60,528 nucleotides of DNA from Bacteroidales bacterium (GCA_028689615.1 JAQVCV010000022.1:1-60528); one strand, 5' to 3'. Counted from the first letter of the stretch, positions 18,328-27,499 are shown. Made by a program: numbers and translations. The notes: a model not told the origin generated them from the sequence alone.

Positions 18328-18421
18328 CTACTCTCACCGAAGGTATCCCGAACTATTCTCAGCGAAGCTAATCCCGAATCGCTTCGCTCTCGGGACTATA
18401 GTCGCTTCGCTCTCGGGACGA
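18328..18421. repeat. Direct and inverted copies of a TCCCGA / CGCTTCGCTCTCGGGA element
   Basis: Two copies of TCCCGAACTAyTCTCA-type sequence (from 18329 and 18345) are followed by two copies of CGCTTCGCTCTCGGGAC (18380 and 18403 regions). The two types are partly complementary (GCGAAGC / GCTTCGC, TCCCGA / TCGGGA), so the block can fold. It looks like a decayed REP-type cluster. Confidence 0.5.
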
Positions 18422-18532
18422 ACATCGTACCGAGCCACCAAACGCAAGCTATTTTCGCAACCAGCGCAGCGATCTCATGCACGCCCTAAATAATTATTTT
18501 GTGCATAAAATCAAGTTGATTCGGTATAAACA

Positions 18533-18605
18533 ATCCCGAAGGGATGAAATTATTGTAGAAAAAAACAAAACAAAAAATCAGAACCCCGAAGGGGTGAAAA
18601 AATAT
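18533..18605. repeat. Pair of CCCGAAGGG palindromic repeats
   Basis: Two related units, AATCCCGAAGGGATGAAAT and AACCCCGAAGGGGTGAAAA, about 54 bases apart. Each is centred on a short palindrome and separated by an A-rich spacer. Such CCCGAAGGG-plus-TGAA units are scattered through many Bacteroidota genomes. Confidence 0.5.
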
Positions 18606-19031
18606 GGGGCATTGTTCAACACAAAACAAGCCCTACCTTGTTCCCAAATCAGTCATCCTGACTTTCAATCCCTTTTTGGATAACCCCATTCAACCCGCTC
18701 CCCAATCCCAACTCTCCGATATTCAAGTTCTGATAAGGTGCAGTCAGGTGCATACAAGACAATACGGCGGAAGCTGACCCCTTTTTGCGAGCGTCCTGTT
18801 GCGTTTTTTTGGAGCAAGCCGACCCTGTGTATTCCGACGCAAACCAGACCACAATTCCGGAGCAAATTATGCCAAAAAGGATGAGGGGGTTTGGTTTGGG
18901 GAAGCGATGCTATGCTCAAGTGCCCCTGACAGTCCTGCAATCTGGGGGTCGATTTGGCAAAACAGGGTAATGTTGCGGTAGAGCAGGTTTTTCAAAACAC
19001 AACGGCATTGAAACAACCTTTTTAAAAACAA

Positions 19032-19039
19032 TACCTTTG
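19032..19039 (+). promoter_or_regulatory. Promoter -7 box of the M1-like peptidase gene
   Basis: TACCTTTG followed by C. It overlaps the TTG at 19037 that would otherwise be the longest start, so the ATG at 19055 is used, with a leader of about 9 bases. Confidence 0.6.
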
Positions 19040-19054
19040 CTGAAAATTATTCCT

Positions 19055-20509
19055 ATGCTGCTGAGCTCAATTGCAACTGCCTTCCACTCCTTTAAAGGCA
19101 GTTCCATTTACCGAAGTCTTTTTACTCCGCCCACAACAGGGCTTCTTCATATTTCAGGGTTCACCCTGGCTGTTCTGTTGGTGCTTGCTACCAACCCGCC
19201 CGTGTTGGCTCAAAAACCTGAGGCAGGCACCTGGAGCTACACCCTCCATTTGCAACTAACCGACACCTTGCTGCAAGTGGATGTTGCAATCAACCTGCCC
19301 GCCAACCACAACTCTTCCACGTGGATGCTGTTCAACAGGCACATCGGGCTGCATGATGTTACACTGAATGGGGCTCCAGCGGGTTTTCATCGCGACGGCG
19401 ACACGCTGGTGGTGGATACACCCGCCGATGAGGCGGCCACGTTGCAGATGAATTACACCTTCCATCGCAGCGAAGCCGGTTCGTGGTCGGATGGTGCAGC
19501 CAACGCGGGCAACCCGGGAGTGGCTCCGGCTGAATCCAACAACACCCAGATCTTTCTGGAGCGGTTTCACAAGTGGTACCCCGTGGTGTACGACAACTTC
19601 GCCGAATACCTGATTTCGGTGGTTGTGCCCTCCACACACGTGGTGTATGGCTGGCATCGGGAAACCGGGCGCGACAAGGCGGGCGACAATACGGTGTATC
19701 GCTACCACTGCACCGATGAGGATGTGCCCCTCTTCATCACCCGCGGCGACATCTTCGAGGCAGCCCGCCAGGTCGATCACAACGGCACTCACTTCGAGTT
19801 CAGGTTTCTTCCGCGCGACAAGAGGCTTCTGGCCGTTAGCGACAACAAACCTGTGTATGCCACAAGCCCCGCTCAAATCGACTCTCTGCTGCAATCAACA
19901 ACAACCAATGCCCTGCTTGCCTTCGATTGGTTCCAGGCCAATCTGTGGTTTCAGGAAACAGATACCGTACGCGTTGTGGAGTCATCAATTTTTGGTCTGG
20001 CCGTAGGCATGAAAAATTGTATTGTTATCGACCGAAGCCTGATGAGCATGGAGGCCTTGGATGGTTATGCCCTGTCGCACGAGTTGGGTCATTTGTGGAT
20101 TGGTATTCACACCCTTTATCAGGCTAAAGGGAAATTTTTTCTTGGGGAATCGGTTAATGAATACGTCAATCTGCTGTCGTATAAAAGCAGGGCAGGCAGT
20201 GCCGCGTTCGAGCAGGCAATTCGCAACAAGACAGAGCTTCGCTATTCAGAAAAACCTTTCTTTAAGGCCCGTTTCGATCAGGTATTGAACCAGGGACGAG
20301 GTGAGGGGCAGTTTGAATTGATTTACAACAAAGGGGTTGTTTTCATGCATGAGTTCTGCAATAGAATTGGCCAACAGAAACTGCTTTCCATCATCAAGGG
20401 AACCTATTCGCGGCCCAACCACTTCGTAACACTTTCCGACCTCGAAAACCAAATCAGGCAACACGGATGTTGGGACCAATACCTCGAATTGTTCGGATTG
20501 GAGCTGTAG
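19055..20509 (+). CDS. Exported M1-like (gluzincin) metallopeptidase
   Basis: Predicted exported zinc peptidase of 484 residues. The N-terminus has a long hydrophobic stretch ending in ATNPPVLAQ near residue 53. The zinc site is HELGHLW with H342 and H346, and a third ligand E365 in FFLGESVNEY at exactly the M1 spacing (19 after the second histidine). The exopeptidase motif GAMEN is not recognisable, so it is either a divergent member or not an aminopeptidase. An M1-like N-terminal beta domain precedes the catalytic part. The gene has its own promoter and converges on the Ycf48-like gene across a repeat-rich gap. Confidence 0.72.
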   Translation: MLLSSIATAFHSFKGSSIYRSLFTPPTTGLLHISGFTLAVLLVLATNPPVLAQKPEAGTWSYTLHLQLTDTLLQVDVAINLPANHNSSTWMLFNRHIGLHDVTLNGAPAGFHRDGDTLVVDTPADEAATLQMNYTFHRSEAGSWSDGAANAGNPGVAPAESNNTQIFLERFHKWYPVVYDNFAEYLISVVVPSTHVVYGWHRETGRDKAGDNTVYRYHCTDEDVPLFITRGDIFEAARQVDHNGTHFEFRFLPRDKRLLAVSDNKPVYATSPAQIDSLLQSTTTNALLAFDWFQANLWFQETDTVRVVESSIFGLAVGMKNCIVIDRSLMSMEALDGYALSHELGHLWIGIHTLYQAKGKFFLGESVNEYVNLLSYKSRAGSAAFEQAIRNKTELRYSEKPFFKARFDQVLNQGRGEGQFELIYNKGVVFMHEFCNRIGQQKLLSIIKGTYSRPNHFVTLSDLENQIRQHGCWDQYLELFGLEL

Positions 20510-20716
20510 TCGCATCAGCGCAAAGGCAACTTCACAACCTGATCGCTCAGGCAATCATCACCTAACCGTGGCATATAGGATGCTTTGCTCATTTTCTTCC
20601 TGCGTTTAAAAGTGCAAAAACACTATAACTTCCTTCTTTGGCGCAGTTTCACTTCCGACTTTGGCCTGGTTTTGCACACACTGTTGACCCGTTATTGTAC
20701 AGCATCCACGACATTT
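20510..20716. other. Intergenic sequence between convergent genes
   Basis: About 200 bases after the peptidase stop with no gene, promoter or T-run terminator recognised. The repeats at 20717-20919 follow. Confidence 0.5.
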
Positions 20717-20765
20717 AGTGGGTAGTGAGCAGTGATCAGTGATTAGTGGGAAGTGGGAAGTGGCC
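20717..20765. repeat. Heptanucleotide tandem array, AGTGNNN x 7
   Basis: Seven consecutive 7-bp units all begin AGTG: AGTGGGT, AGTGAGC, AGTGATC, AGTGATT, AGTGGGA, AGTGGGA, AGTGGCC. Phase is perfect over 49 bases. The array ends exactly where the inverted repeat at 20766 begins. Confidence 0.85.
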
Positions 20766-20919
20766 GGAGGTTGCTTCGGTCGTCGTGCCTCCTCCCTCGC
20801 AATGACGGTGCGCCGCCGGAATAAAGGGGGGGGAGGTGGGGCGGCTTCGCCGCCCCACCTCCCCCCCTTTAAACAGCGCGACGCCCGTCATTGCGAGGCC
20901 GAAGGCAGAAGCAACCTCC
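20766..20919. repeat. About 154-bp imperfect inverted repeat (hairpin element)
   Basis: Three nested pairs of arms share one centre. The outer pair is GGAGGTTGCTTC (20766-20777) with GAAGCAACCTCC (20908-20919). The middle pair is CTCGCAATGACGG (20796-20808) with CCGTCATTGCGAG (20885-20897). The inner near-perfect stem of about 22 bp (20823-20845 with 20849-20870) contains a G8/C7 run and a 3-base loop. CGTCATTGCGAG is a known widespread interspersed bacterial repeat core. It sits between convergent genes and may also end transcription. Confidence 0.85.
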
Positions 20920-20955
20920 TTCCCCGCGCTGGTACTCACCCAAGCGCGTAAACCC

Positions 20956-23238
20956 TCACTCTATCACAACTTTGCCTGTTATCCTGTTTGCATCGTTCGC
21001 CACAGAATAGAGGTAAAGTCCGACTGGGAATTGTCGGATGCCGATAGAAGCCGAGGTACCTGAAACTTGTTTCCGGTACACCTCCTCGCCGGCCATGTTG
21101 CTGATGGTGAGTTCGGCGCCGTTGCGCGCAAATGAAGGAAGTGAAATTTGCAGCACGTCGGATGCGGGGTTGGGCCAGGCTGCGGAGGCTACCGCCGCGG
21201 TGGCTATTGACGGCTGCCCCACAGGGTAACCGTTGCCCAACTGAAGCAACTGCCCGTAAGCGCCATAGGCGAAACCATTGGCATCGTAGAAGGTTTTCAC
21301 CCCGTTCAACTGCTCGTAAGGGCCATAGGTTTCCCAGGTTTGGCCGCCGTTGGTAGTGTAATGAAGCCACGACCACTTGGAACTCATGTTTTTTGGCCGA
21401 TAAACGGTAACCACATATCCATGGTTGGCATCCGAGAAGTCAAAATCGGCGATGCCATCGAACATAGAGAGGCTGTCGGCTTGAAAAATCAGCTCGATGG
21501 CGTCGTTGTTTACGTAATACAGCTTGTGGGATCTGGAAGCTGATTTAACGAATCCTTCATGGCTGTTCAGCATCTTGCCTGTCAACGGCCCTTTTATACC
21601 TAAATCGTGAAACTCCCAACTTTGCGCGCCATCGCGGGTAAGGTAATACCCGCCGTTGGGGGTTGTTCTGCCGCCTCCGAATAGGAAACCTGTGTCGGGG
21701 GCCAGAAACTGCATGTGAACCAGGGTATCGTCGGGTATAGCCATCACCTGCCAGGTTGTACCCAGGTTAGTGGAGTGAAAGAGTTGGTTCGGCAGTATGG
21801 TTGGATAATAAGGGTACTCGGCGTTGAGATACCACGAACAGCCAAACCCAAAGGTGCAAATCTCTCCCGGGCGGGGATTGACCTCCGGTTGTGCTATTTG
21901 CCAGGTAAGGCCGCCATCGAGTGTTCGAAACAGACAAGAATCGTGGTTAACAACCACGAAACCGGTTTGGGCATCTGAAAAGGCCATATCCAGCCAATAG
22001 TAATACGCACCCGTTCCCGATACGGTTGGTTCCGGAAGGGTAGTCCATTGGTTTCCACCATCAACCGATTTAAGGATGGAACTATTTACCAGATAACCAT
22101 CAGCGCTAGAGCCCGAAAGTAAATATTGCACATCATCTTTCACGATCATATCCATGATGTTGGCAGAGAAATAATAATCAACGGGCTGGAAATGACTCAG
22201 ATTGTAGGTAACAGCCAACTGGTGATGATCGCCATTGCCAACCCAAAGGAAAGCATTTTCTGAAGTACGAAAACCAAAGGCCGAAGGGTCATTCACTGCA
22301 AGCGTATCGGGTTTGGTAGCAGTATTCCACGAGGAACCTGCGTCGAGCGAGATAAAAATATTTTTGGCAAGGGCTCCTGTTACCCCCTGGTTATAATCCA
22401 TAGCCACCACAATAGAATCGCCGTAAGTTTTTAATTCACTAAACCCTTTCACCCAACTGGATGAATTATATGTCAGGTTATTCCAGGTGAGTCCATAATC
22501 GGTTGACTTTCTAATGTTATCAAAATAAGTTTGTTCAGTGTAAATGCAAGAGGCAATATAGAAGTCCCCATTTTTAGCACAGGCCAGTCGCACTCCATTC
22601 AGACTACCGTCGTCATCTTTCAGCTTAAATGTTTCGTTCCACGATTGACCCCCATCCGATGTTTGAATTGTATAAACATAATCAATAGAATTTCGAATCA
22701 CAGCCACCCCGTGCAGGGAGTCGGCAAACGCAAGGCAGTAAGTTTGTCTCACGTTTAAGGGGGGGTAATCGGTCCATTGCCAACTAATTCCGCCGTTGTG
22801 CGTCACCCCGAACTTCGATTGGGTAATCCCATAATAGAAACTGTTCTTGCAGGCAGCATAACCCAGGTTCTGGTTTACCATACTTATGGAGGCGTAATAC
22901 CATCCGCTGTCGAGGCTGCCGACGGGTGTAAAGAGTTGCCCGCCATCGTCGGTGCGCAACAGGAAGGTGTCGGCCATGATGATGGCAGTTTGGGGGTTGC
23001 ACATTTCGATGTCGTACAAGTGAGATGAGGTTACCGGCCCGGTCAGTTGCCAGCTTTGCCCCTCATCGGTGGTGAGGGCAAGTGCACCAAAGGCTCCAAC
23101 CATCAGCCCCCGCGTGGTATCGAAAAATTCGATGTCGTGCATCTGCCCGCCGAAAGGCTTGGGGTTGAGCCATTGGGGCTGCTGGGCGTGGAGCGCGAGG
23201 CTAATCCACAAGGATAAAAAAGCGATTAGATTTTTCAT
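20956..23238 (-). CDS. Secreted Ycf48/BNR-like repeat protein with T9SS type A C-terminus
   Basis: Predicted exported beta-propeller-like protein, 760 residues from ATG 23238. The signal peptide is MKNLIAFLSLWISLALHAQ. Repeats of the Ycf48/sialidase-like type run through the chain. Each has DGG(x)xW or similar: TTDEGQSWQLTG, THNGGISWQWTD, TSDGGQSWNE, SVDGGNQWTT, TLDGGLTWQIA, TTNGGQTWETYG. The last about 75 residues form a T9SS sorting domain (AWPNPASDVLQISLP ... GLYLYSVANDANRITGKVVIE). Surface location is inferred. The frame extends to 23361, but a -7 box at 23295-23302 lies inside that extension. Molecular role unknown; Ycf48 itself helps assemble photosystem II, which is irrelevant here. 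Confidence 0.85.
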   Translation of the reverse strand: MKNLIAFLSLWISLALHAQQPQWLNPKPFGGQMHDIEFFDTTRGLMVGAFGALALTTDEGQSWQLTGPVTSSHLYDIEMCNPQTAIIMADTFLLRTDDGGQLFTPVGSLDSGWYYASISMVNQNLGYAACKNSFYYGITQSKFGVTHNGGISWQWTDYPPLNVRQTYCLAFADSLHGVAVIRNSIDYVYTIQTSDGGQSWNETFKLKDDDGSLNGVRLACAKNGDFYIASCIYTEQTYFDNIRKSTDYGLTWNNLTYNSSSWVKGFSELKTYGDSIVVAMDYNQGVTGALAKNIFISLDAGSSWNTATKPDTLAVNDPSAFGFRTSENAFLWVGNGDHHQLAVTYNLSHFQPVDYYFSANIMDMIVKDDVQYLLSGSSADGYLVNSSILKSVDGGNQWTTLPEPTVSGTGAYYYWLDMAFSDAQTGFVVVNHDSCLFRTLDGGLTWQIAQPEVNPRPGEICTFGFGCSWYLNAEYPYYPTILPNQLFHSTNLGTTWQVMAIPDDTLVHMQFLAPDTGFLFGGGRTTPNGGYYLTRDGAQSWEFHDLGIKGPLTGKMLNSHEGFVKSASRSHKLYYVNNDAIELIFQADSLSMFDGIADFDFSDANHGYVVTVYRPKNMSSKWSWLHYTTNGGQTWETYGPYEQLNGVKTFYDANGFAYGAYGQLLQLGNGYPVGQPSIATAAVASAAWPNPASDVLQISLPSFARNGAELTISNMAGEEVYRKQVSGTSASIGIRQFPVGLYLYSVANDANRITGKVVIE

Positions 23239-23294
23239 GGTATAACGTGAGATCAATGAAACAACGATGCAATTAACTATGAGGCTGCAACCGT

Positions 23295-23302
23295 CAAAGG
23301 TA
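23295..23302 (-). promoter_or_regulatory. Promoter -7 box of the Ycf48-like gene
   Basis: Leftward TACCTTTG, 57 bases upstream of the ATG at 23238, so the longer frame to 23361 is not used. Confidence 0.5.
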
Positions 23303-23449
23303 TGGTTTTCTGATGGAATAGCCCCCTCACTCTTGACTAACTTTTTTCCTTCACCATCCACGCCTGTGTATTCAGGCAGAGGGGTCTTTACAAGGGTGGT
23401 TGATTCCCGTCATACAGCCCGGCTCTCTCCCCGAAAAAATAATTCGCCG

Positions 23450-23457
23450 TATCTTTG
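23450..23457 (+). promoter_or_regulatory. Promoter -7 box of asd
   Basis: TATCTTTG followed by CC. It overlaps the longest possible start (23455), so the ATG at 23542 is preferred. This leaves a leader of about 78 bases, in which no known riboswitch was recognised. Confidence 0.6.
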
Positions 23458-23541
23458 CCGGCTGTAACCCGGCTCGGGAGGGCAACTGTTAGCCAAGAAG
23501 AGCCAGGCGACATCAAACCATTACACGAAAAACCAGAAGTG

Positions 23542-24546
23542 ATGAAAATGGCTGTTGTGGGTGCCACGGGAATGGTTGGCACCGTGATGCTGCAAGTGTT
23601 GGCTGAATCGGAGTTGTTTACCGATTGGGAATTGTTGCCGGTGGCTTCGGAGCGATCGGCTGGTCAGAAGGTGGTTTACCGGGGCAGGGAGCTCACGTTG
23701 ATGCGAGCTTCCGATGCCATAGCTGCCCGGCCATCCATTGCCGTGTTCTCGGCCGGAGGCGCAGCTTCGGCTGAGCTGGCGCCATTGTTCGCGCAAGCAG
23801 GCACCACCGTTATCGACAATTCATCGCATTGGCGCATGCACCCGCACATTCCCCTGGTGGTTCCAGAAATCAATGCTTCGGTGCTTTCGGCAGCCGATCG
23901 TATCATTGCCAACCCCAATTGCAGCACCATCCAGATGGTGCTGGCTTTGTGGCCGCTTCATCGCAGGTATGGGATCAACCGCGTGGTGGTGAGTTCGTAC
24001 CAAAGCGTCACCGGAACGGGTGTGAAGGCCCTCAGGCAACTCATGGGCGAGCGGGCCGGCGAAAACCCCGACAAAGCCTATCCCTGGCCCATTGATATGA
24101 ACGTGATCCCGCATGGAGGCTCTTTTCTGGCCGACGGCTACACCACCGAGGAGGAGAAATTGGTGAACGAAACCCGCAAAATTCTTTCCGACCCCGAAAT
24201 CAGGGTTACGGCCACTGTGGTGAGGGTTCCGGTGAGGGGAGGCCATTCCGAGGCTGTGAATGTGGAACTGACTGAGGAGTTCGATCTGATGGAAGTGAAA
24301 CAGATGTTTGCTGCCACCCCGGGCGTTACGGTGGTTGACGACCCACGGGCCAACCTCTACCCCATGCCGCTGTTTGCTGAAGGGAAGAACGATGTGTTCG
24401 TGGGGCGTATCCGCCGCGACCATTCGCAACCTCGCACCCTCAACCTCTGGGTGGTTTCCGACAACCTGCGCAAAGGCGCCGCCACCAATGCCATCCAGAT
24501 AGCCGAATACCTTGTGAACAACCATTTAATCAGCAACAACCGGTAA
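23542..24546 (+). CDS. asd: Aspartate-semialdehyde dehydrogenase
   Basis: NADPH-dependent reduction of aspartyl phosphate to aspartate semialdehyde, the branch point to lysine, diaminopimelate, threonine and methionine. It has 334 residues. The nucleotide loop GATGMVG is at 7-13. The catalytic cysteine is C127 in IIANPNCSTIQM. SSYQSVTGTGVKALRQL and VRVPVRGGHSEAVNVE match the family, including the substrate-binding RGGHSE region. Length is normal. ribF starts at the very next base, so the two are translated from one mRNA although their pathways are unrelated. Confidence 0.96.
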   Translation: MKMAVVGATGMVGTVMLQVLAESELFTDWELLPVASERSAGQKVVYRGRELTLMRASDAIAARPSIAVFSAGGAASAELAPLFAQAGTTVIDNSSHWRMHPHIPLVVPEINASVLSAADRIIANPNCSTIQMVLALWPLHRRYGINRVVVSSYQSVTGTGVKALRQLMGERAGENPDKAYPWPIDMNVIPHGGSFLADGYTTEEEKLVNETRKILSDPEIRVTATVVRVPVRGGHSEAVNVELTEEFDLMEVKQMFAATPGVTVVDDPRANLYPMPLFAEGKNDVFVGRIRRDHSQPRTLNLWVVSDNLRKGAATNAIQIAEYLVNNHLISNNR

Positions 24547-25521
24547 GTGAAAATACATCAGCATCTGCATACCCTCCCCGTGTTTCACAACCCCGTGGTC
24601 ACGGTTGGCACTTTCGACGGCGTTCATCTGGGGCACCAGAAAATCATCTCGCGCCTCAAAGAGATTGCTGCCCGCTGCCAGGGCGAATCGGTGGTGGTGA
24701 CCTTCGACAACCACCCCAGGCTCGTGCTTCACCCCGACGACGATACCATCAGGCTGATCAACATCAACCAGCGGAAATTCGAACGGCTGGCAGCCGCCGG
24801 TATCGACCACCTGGTGGTGCTGCCCTTCACCCCCGAGTTTGCCCGCACACCCTGGGATGAATTCATCCGCCAAACCATAGCCGAAACCCTCAAAACCAAG
24901 GTTTTGGTAGTTGGTTACGACCACCGTTTTGGCAGCAACCGCGAAGGGAGCCGCGAAAAGCTGCTCAGGTTGGCACTGGAGTACCATTTTAGTGTTGAAG
25001 AGGTTGATGAACTGCTTGTTGACGGGCTCGAGGTGAGTTCCACCCGCATCCGGAAAGCCCTTAACGCGGGCGGAATTGCCGAAGCCAACCGGTTGCTGGG
25101 CTACGAATACAGCATCACCGGCAGGGTGGTGCGCGGCAACCGCATCGGGCACCAGATAGGGTTTCCAACGGCCAACATCCAAACCGACGACCGCTACAAG
25201 CTCATTGCTGCCAACGGTGTTTATGCATCGCGGGTGGAATGGAACGGGCAGTTGTACGGCGGAATGAGCAACATTGGCATACGCCCCACCATCAACGACA
25301 ACAAATTTGCCGTTGAAGTGAATATTTTCGATTTCAACCAGGAAATCTACGACGAATGTCTCACGGTTTATTTCGTCGGGCGGCTGCGCGACGAGATCAG
25401 GTTTGCATCGCTGGGCGATTTGAAACAACAAATTGCCGACGACGAAAACAAGATAAGGCAAATGCTCTGCGAGAAACCAATACCGGCACCCGTGAGCTAC
25501 TGGCCACAGGAATGCCATTAG
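24547..25521 (+). CDS. ribF: Bifunctional riboflavin kinase / FAD synthetase
   Basis: Converts riboflavin to FMN and then FAD. Its 324 residues hold an N-terminal nucleotidyltransferase domain (about 1-185), with VGTFDGVHLGHQ near 20-31 and the ISSTR-like SSTRIRKAL. A C-terminal riboflavin kinase domain (about 195-315) includes GNRIGHQIGFPTANI and YGGMSNIGIRPT. The start is GTG, directly abutting the asd stop. It converges on the TPR-HTH gene with only 16 bases between the stops, and no terminator was seen there. Confidence 0.95.
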   Translation: MKIHQHLHTLPVFHNPVVTVGTFDGVHLGHQKIISRLKEIAARCQGESVVVTFDNHPRLVLHPDDDTIRLININQRKFERLAAAGIDHLVVLPFTPEFARTPWDEFIRQTIAETLKTKVLVVGYDHRFGSNREGSREKLLRLALEYHFSVEEVDELLVDGLEVSSTRIRKALNAGGIAEANRLLGYEYSITGRVVRGNRIGHQIGFPTANIQTDDRYKLIAANGVYASRVEWNGQLYGGMSNIGIRPTINDNKFAVEVNIFDFNQEIYDECLTVYFVGRLRDEIRFASLGDLKQQIADDENKIRQMLCEKPIPAPVSYWPQECH

Positions 25522-25537
25522 ATGAAGTTTGCAGCTC

Positions 25538-27457
25538 TTAAAGCTGCCTGATAAACATTTCAAGATCCGATTCGGGATCGAGGTTCAGTTTCTTCTTCAG
25601 GCGGTAGCGCGAACTCTTGATACTCAATGGCGAAAGATTCAAAACAGCAGCCATCTCTTTGCTGGTCATGTTTTGCCGTATCAAAGCACAAAGTTTCAGG
25701 TCGTTGGAGGTTAGATCAGTACCCACGGCCTGAAGTTTTTCAAAGAAACCCGGATGGATCTCTTCAAAGTACAACCTGAACAATTCCCAATCTTTGTCGG
25801 AGCGCAAACTCTGGTTCAGGGCCGATAAAATCTTGTTGATGGTTTGCTGCTGATCTGCCTGGGAGCCCAATTGCTCAACACCTTCCTGAATCTCCTGCAA
25901 TAGGGTGTTCTTTTGCATGATGTGCAGCGCGTGCGAACTTAGTTGCCGCGATTTGTATTCCAGACTTCGCAACAGTTCTTCCTCCTGCAGCTTTTGTTTC
26001 TCGATTTCGGCGGCCATTAACGCCTGTTCCTTTTGGTGCAACTCCACTTGCTGGAGACTGATCAGGCGGTCTTTGCGTCGTTTTAGTAGAAAAGTGACGG
26101 TGGTTAACGTAGCTGCCGCCAGGAGTGAAAGCACAAGCAACCACAAAAACTGGATGCGACGCTGATGTATCTGTTGTTCGAGGGTGAGTTGGGTAATCTG
26201 TTTCTCTTTCTTCAAAGTTTCGTAGTTCACTTCCAGCTCGGCAATCCGCTTGCGGGCCGATTCACCGGCAAGGGTGTCGCTCACGGTACTGTACACTTCA
26301 AGATATTTCAATGCCGAATCGGGTGTGGAGGCTTCGCGGTAATGGCGGTAAAGCAAGTGAGCCGCTTTCTGGATAACAATTGACTGGTGGCAATTGAGGG
26401 CCGAGCGGTAAGCCTGTTTCAGATACCACACCACCGAATCGGGCTGCCCTGCAAGGTGCAATTGGTTGGCATAAGCCAAAAAGGCAAAATTGATTTCAGG
26501 AATCAGCGAGGCCTGGCTAAAGATGGCGATTCCTTCCCAAAAGAATCTCTTTCCATCAAGGGTGAGACCATCGTGCGAATAGAGCTCCCCCAGATTGATC
26601 AGCGATTGCCCGATGCTCTCGGGGCTTTTGACACGGCGAAAGACCTCCAAAGCAGCTTCTTCGTAAACGATGGCCGAATCAATCTGGTTGTTGCTTTTCA
26701 GAAATGAAGCGTAGGTTGATTGCAATTCAGCCATCTGAAAATCGTAACCCGCCAATCGCGAAAGACGAAGAGCCTTAAACAGATAGGGGCGGATGCTGTC
26801 GGTTCTGCCCGATCTTCGCATCAACTGAACAACTGTCTGCAACCTTCCTACAACCCCCAGTGTATCGTTTCGCTGTTCATAAATCCTGAGTGCTTTCAAC
26901 AGGCACGATTGAGCTTTGGGATATTGCCCGGCTTTCATGTACATAGGAGCCAGGTTGCTCAGCGAAGCCGCCATCCGAAGCGTGTCGCCTCGATCCTGCC
27001 TGATCTTCAGCACCTGTTCGGCGGTTTCAATAGCCCGCGTCAGATCACCCAGATGCTGATGACCTAACGACATCAGGTTCAATGCAAACTCCATCTCCTC
27101 GAGGTTACCGGTGGTTTTATTCAATACCAGAGCCTCGCGACAGCAGGCAAGCGATTCTTTCAGCATGCTTTTGACATGATAACCGGCTGCTTTGGTAATC
27201 AGCGCTTTCTCGAGCAGCCCCGTGTTGCCCGTTTCTGTGGCATATACCTCTACAGAAGAACCCATTTCGAGGGTCTTGCCAGGATCAACCTGGCTGTAGG
27301 CTCGGGCCAGATTGACTTTGGTTTCCCAATAGGCTTTGCCCTCCGCTTTGGCCAATTCTGCTTCCAATTGCCTGATTCTCGACTGCGTTTGAGAGGACAG
27401 CGAGAAAGGGATCAGAACAATCACCACCAGAATTGATGTCAAATTGCAGTATTTCAT
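25538..27457 (-). CDS. Membrane-anchored TPR regulator with LuxR/GerE-type HTH
   Basis: A 639-residue one-component regulator of a type common in Bacteroidota. A signal sequence or N-terminal anchor covers residues 1-22. TPR-like helices covering about 30-400 follow (for example AASLSNLAPMYMKAGQYPKA, LINLGELYSHDG). One transmembrane helix lies near 432-455, then a coiled coil, and a cytoplasmic HTH at about 585-630 (LKLCALIRQNMTSKEMAAVL). The topology would put the TPR sensor outside and the HTH inside. It is transcribed divergently from the surface operon starting at 27907. An ordered repeat array lies between them, which suggests but does not prove that it regulates that operon. Confidence 0.82.
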   Translation of the reverse strand: MKYCNLTSILVVIVLIPFSLSSQTQSRIRQLEAELAKAEGKAYWETKVNLARAYSQVDPGKTLEMGSSVEVYATETGNTGLLEKALITKAAGYHVKSMLKESLACCREALVLNKTTGNLEEMEFALNLMSLGHQHLGDLTRAIETAEQVLKIRQDRGDTLRMAASLSNLAPMYMKAGQYPKAQSCLLKALRIYEQRNDTLGVVGRLQTVVQLMRRSGRTDSIRPYLFKALRLSRLAGYDFQMAELQSTYASFLKSNNQIDSAIVYEEAALEVFRRVKSPESIGQSLINLGELYSHDGLTLDGKRFFWEGIAIFSQASLIPEINFAFLAYANQLHLAGQPDSVVWYLKQAYRSALNCHQSIVIQKAAHLLYRHYREASTPDSALKYLEVYSTVSDTLAGESARKRIAELEVNYETLKKEKQITQLTLEQQIHQRRIQFLWLLVLSLLAAATLTTVTFLLKRRKDRLISLQQVELHQKEQALMAAEIEKQKLQEEELLRSLEYKSRQLSSHALHIMQKNTLLQEIQEGVEQLGSQADQQQTINKILSALNQSLRSDKDWELFRLYFEEIHPGFFEKLQAVGTDLTSNDLKLCALIRQNMTSKEMAAVLNLSPLSIKSSRYRLKKKLNLDPESDLEMFIRQL

Positions 27458-27491
27458 GTTATTATAAGAAAAAATGTCCAGATGCAAAAAG

Positions 27492-27499
27492 CAAATATA
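27492..27499 (-). promoter_or_regulatory. Promoter -7 box of the TPR-HTH regulator
   Basis: Leftward TATATTTG followed by C, 35 bases upstream of the ATG at 27457. It excludes the longer start at 27526. Confidence 0.55.

Larger units (their letters stand above)
18209..19031. other. Long intergenic region with decayed short repeats
   Basis: About 820 bases without a convincing gene between the serine hydrolase and the M1-like peptidase. The left half holds two repeat clusters described separately. From 18620 to 19020 I see no gene. Short frames on both strands lack start context and family resemblance. Confidence 0.6.

Noticed and set aside
18665-18940. Small minus-strand ORFs in the 18.2-19.0 kb gap
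   Set aside because: Overlapping frames on both strands are equally open, with no start context or recognisable domain; they probably reflect composition only.
20717-20919. CRISPR array
   Set aside because: Units are 7 bp without spacers and the rest is one hairpin; no cas genes are present.
23458-23541. Riboswitch in the asd leader
   Set aside because: The leader of about 78 bases has weak pairing and none of the conserved blocks of lysine, SAM or other riboswitches that I can recognise.
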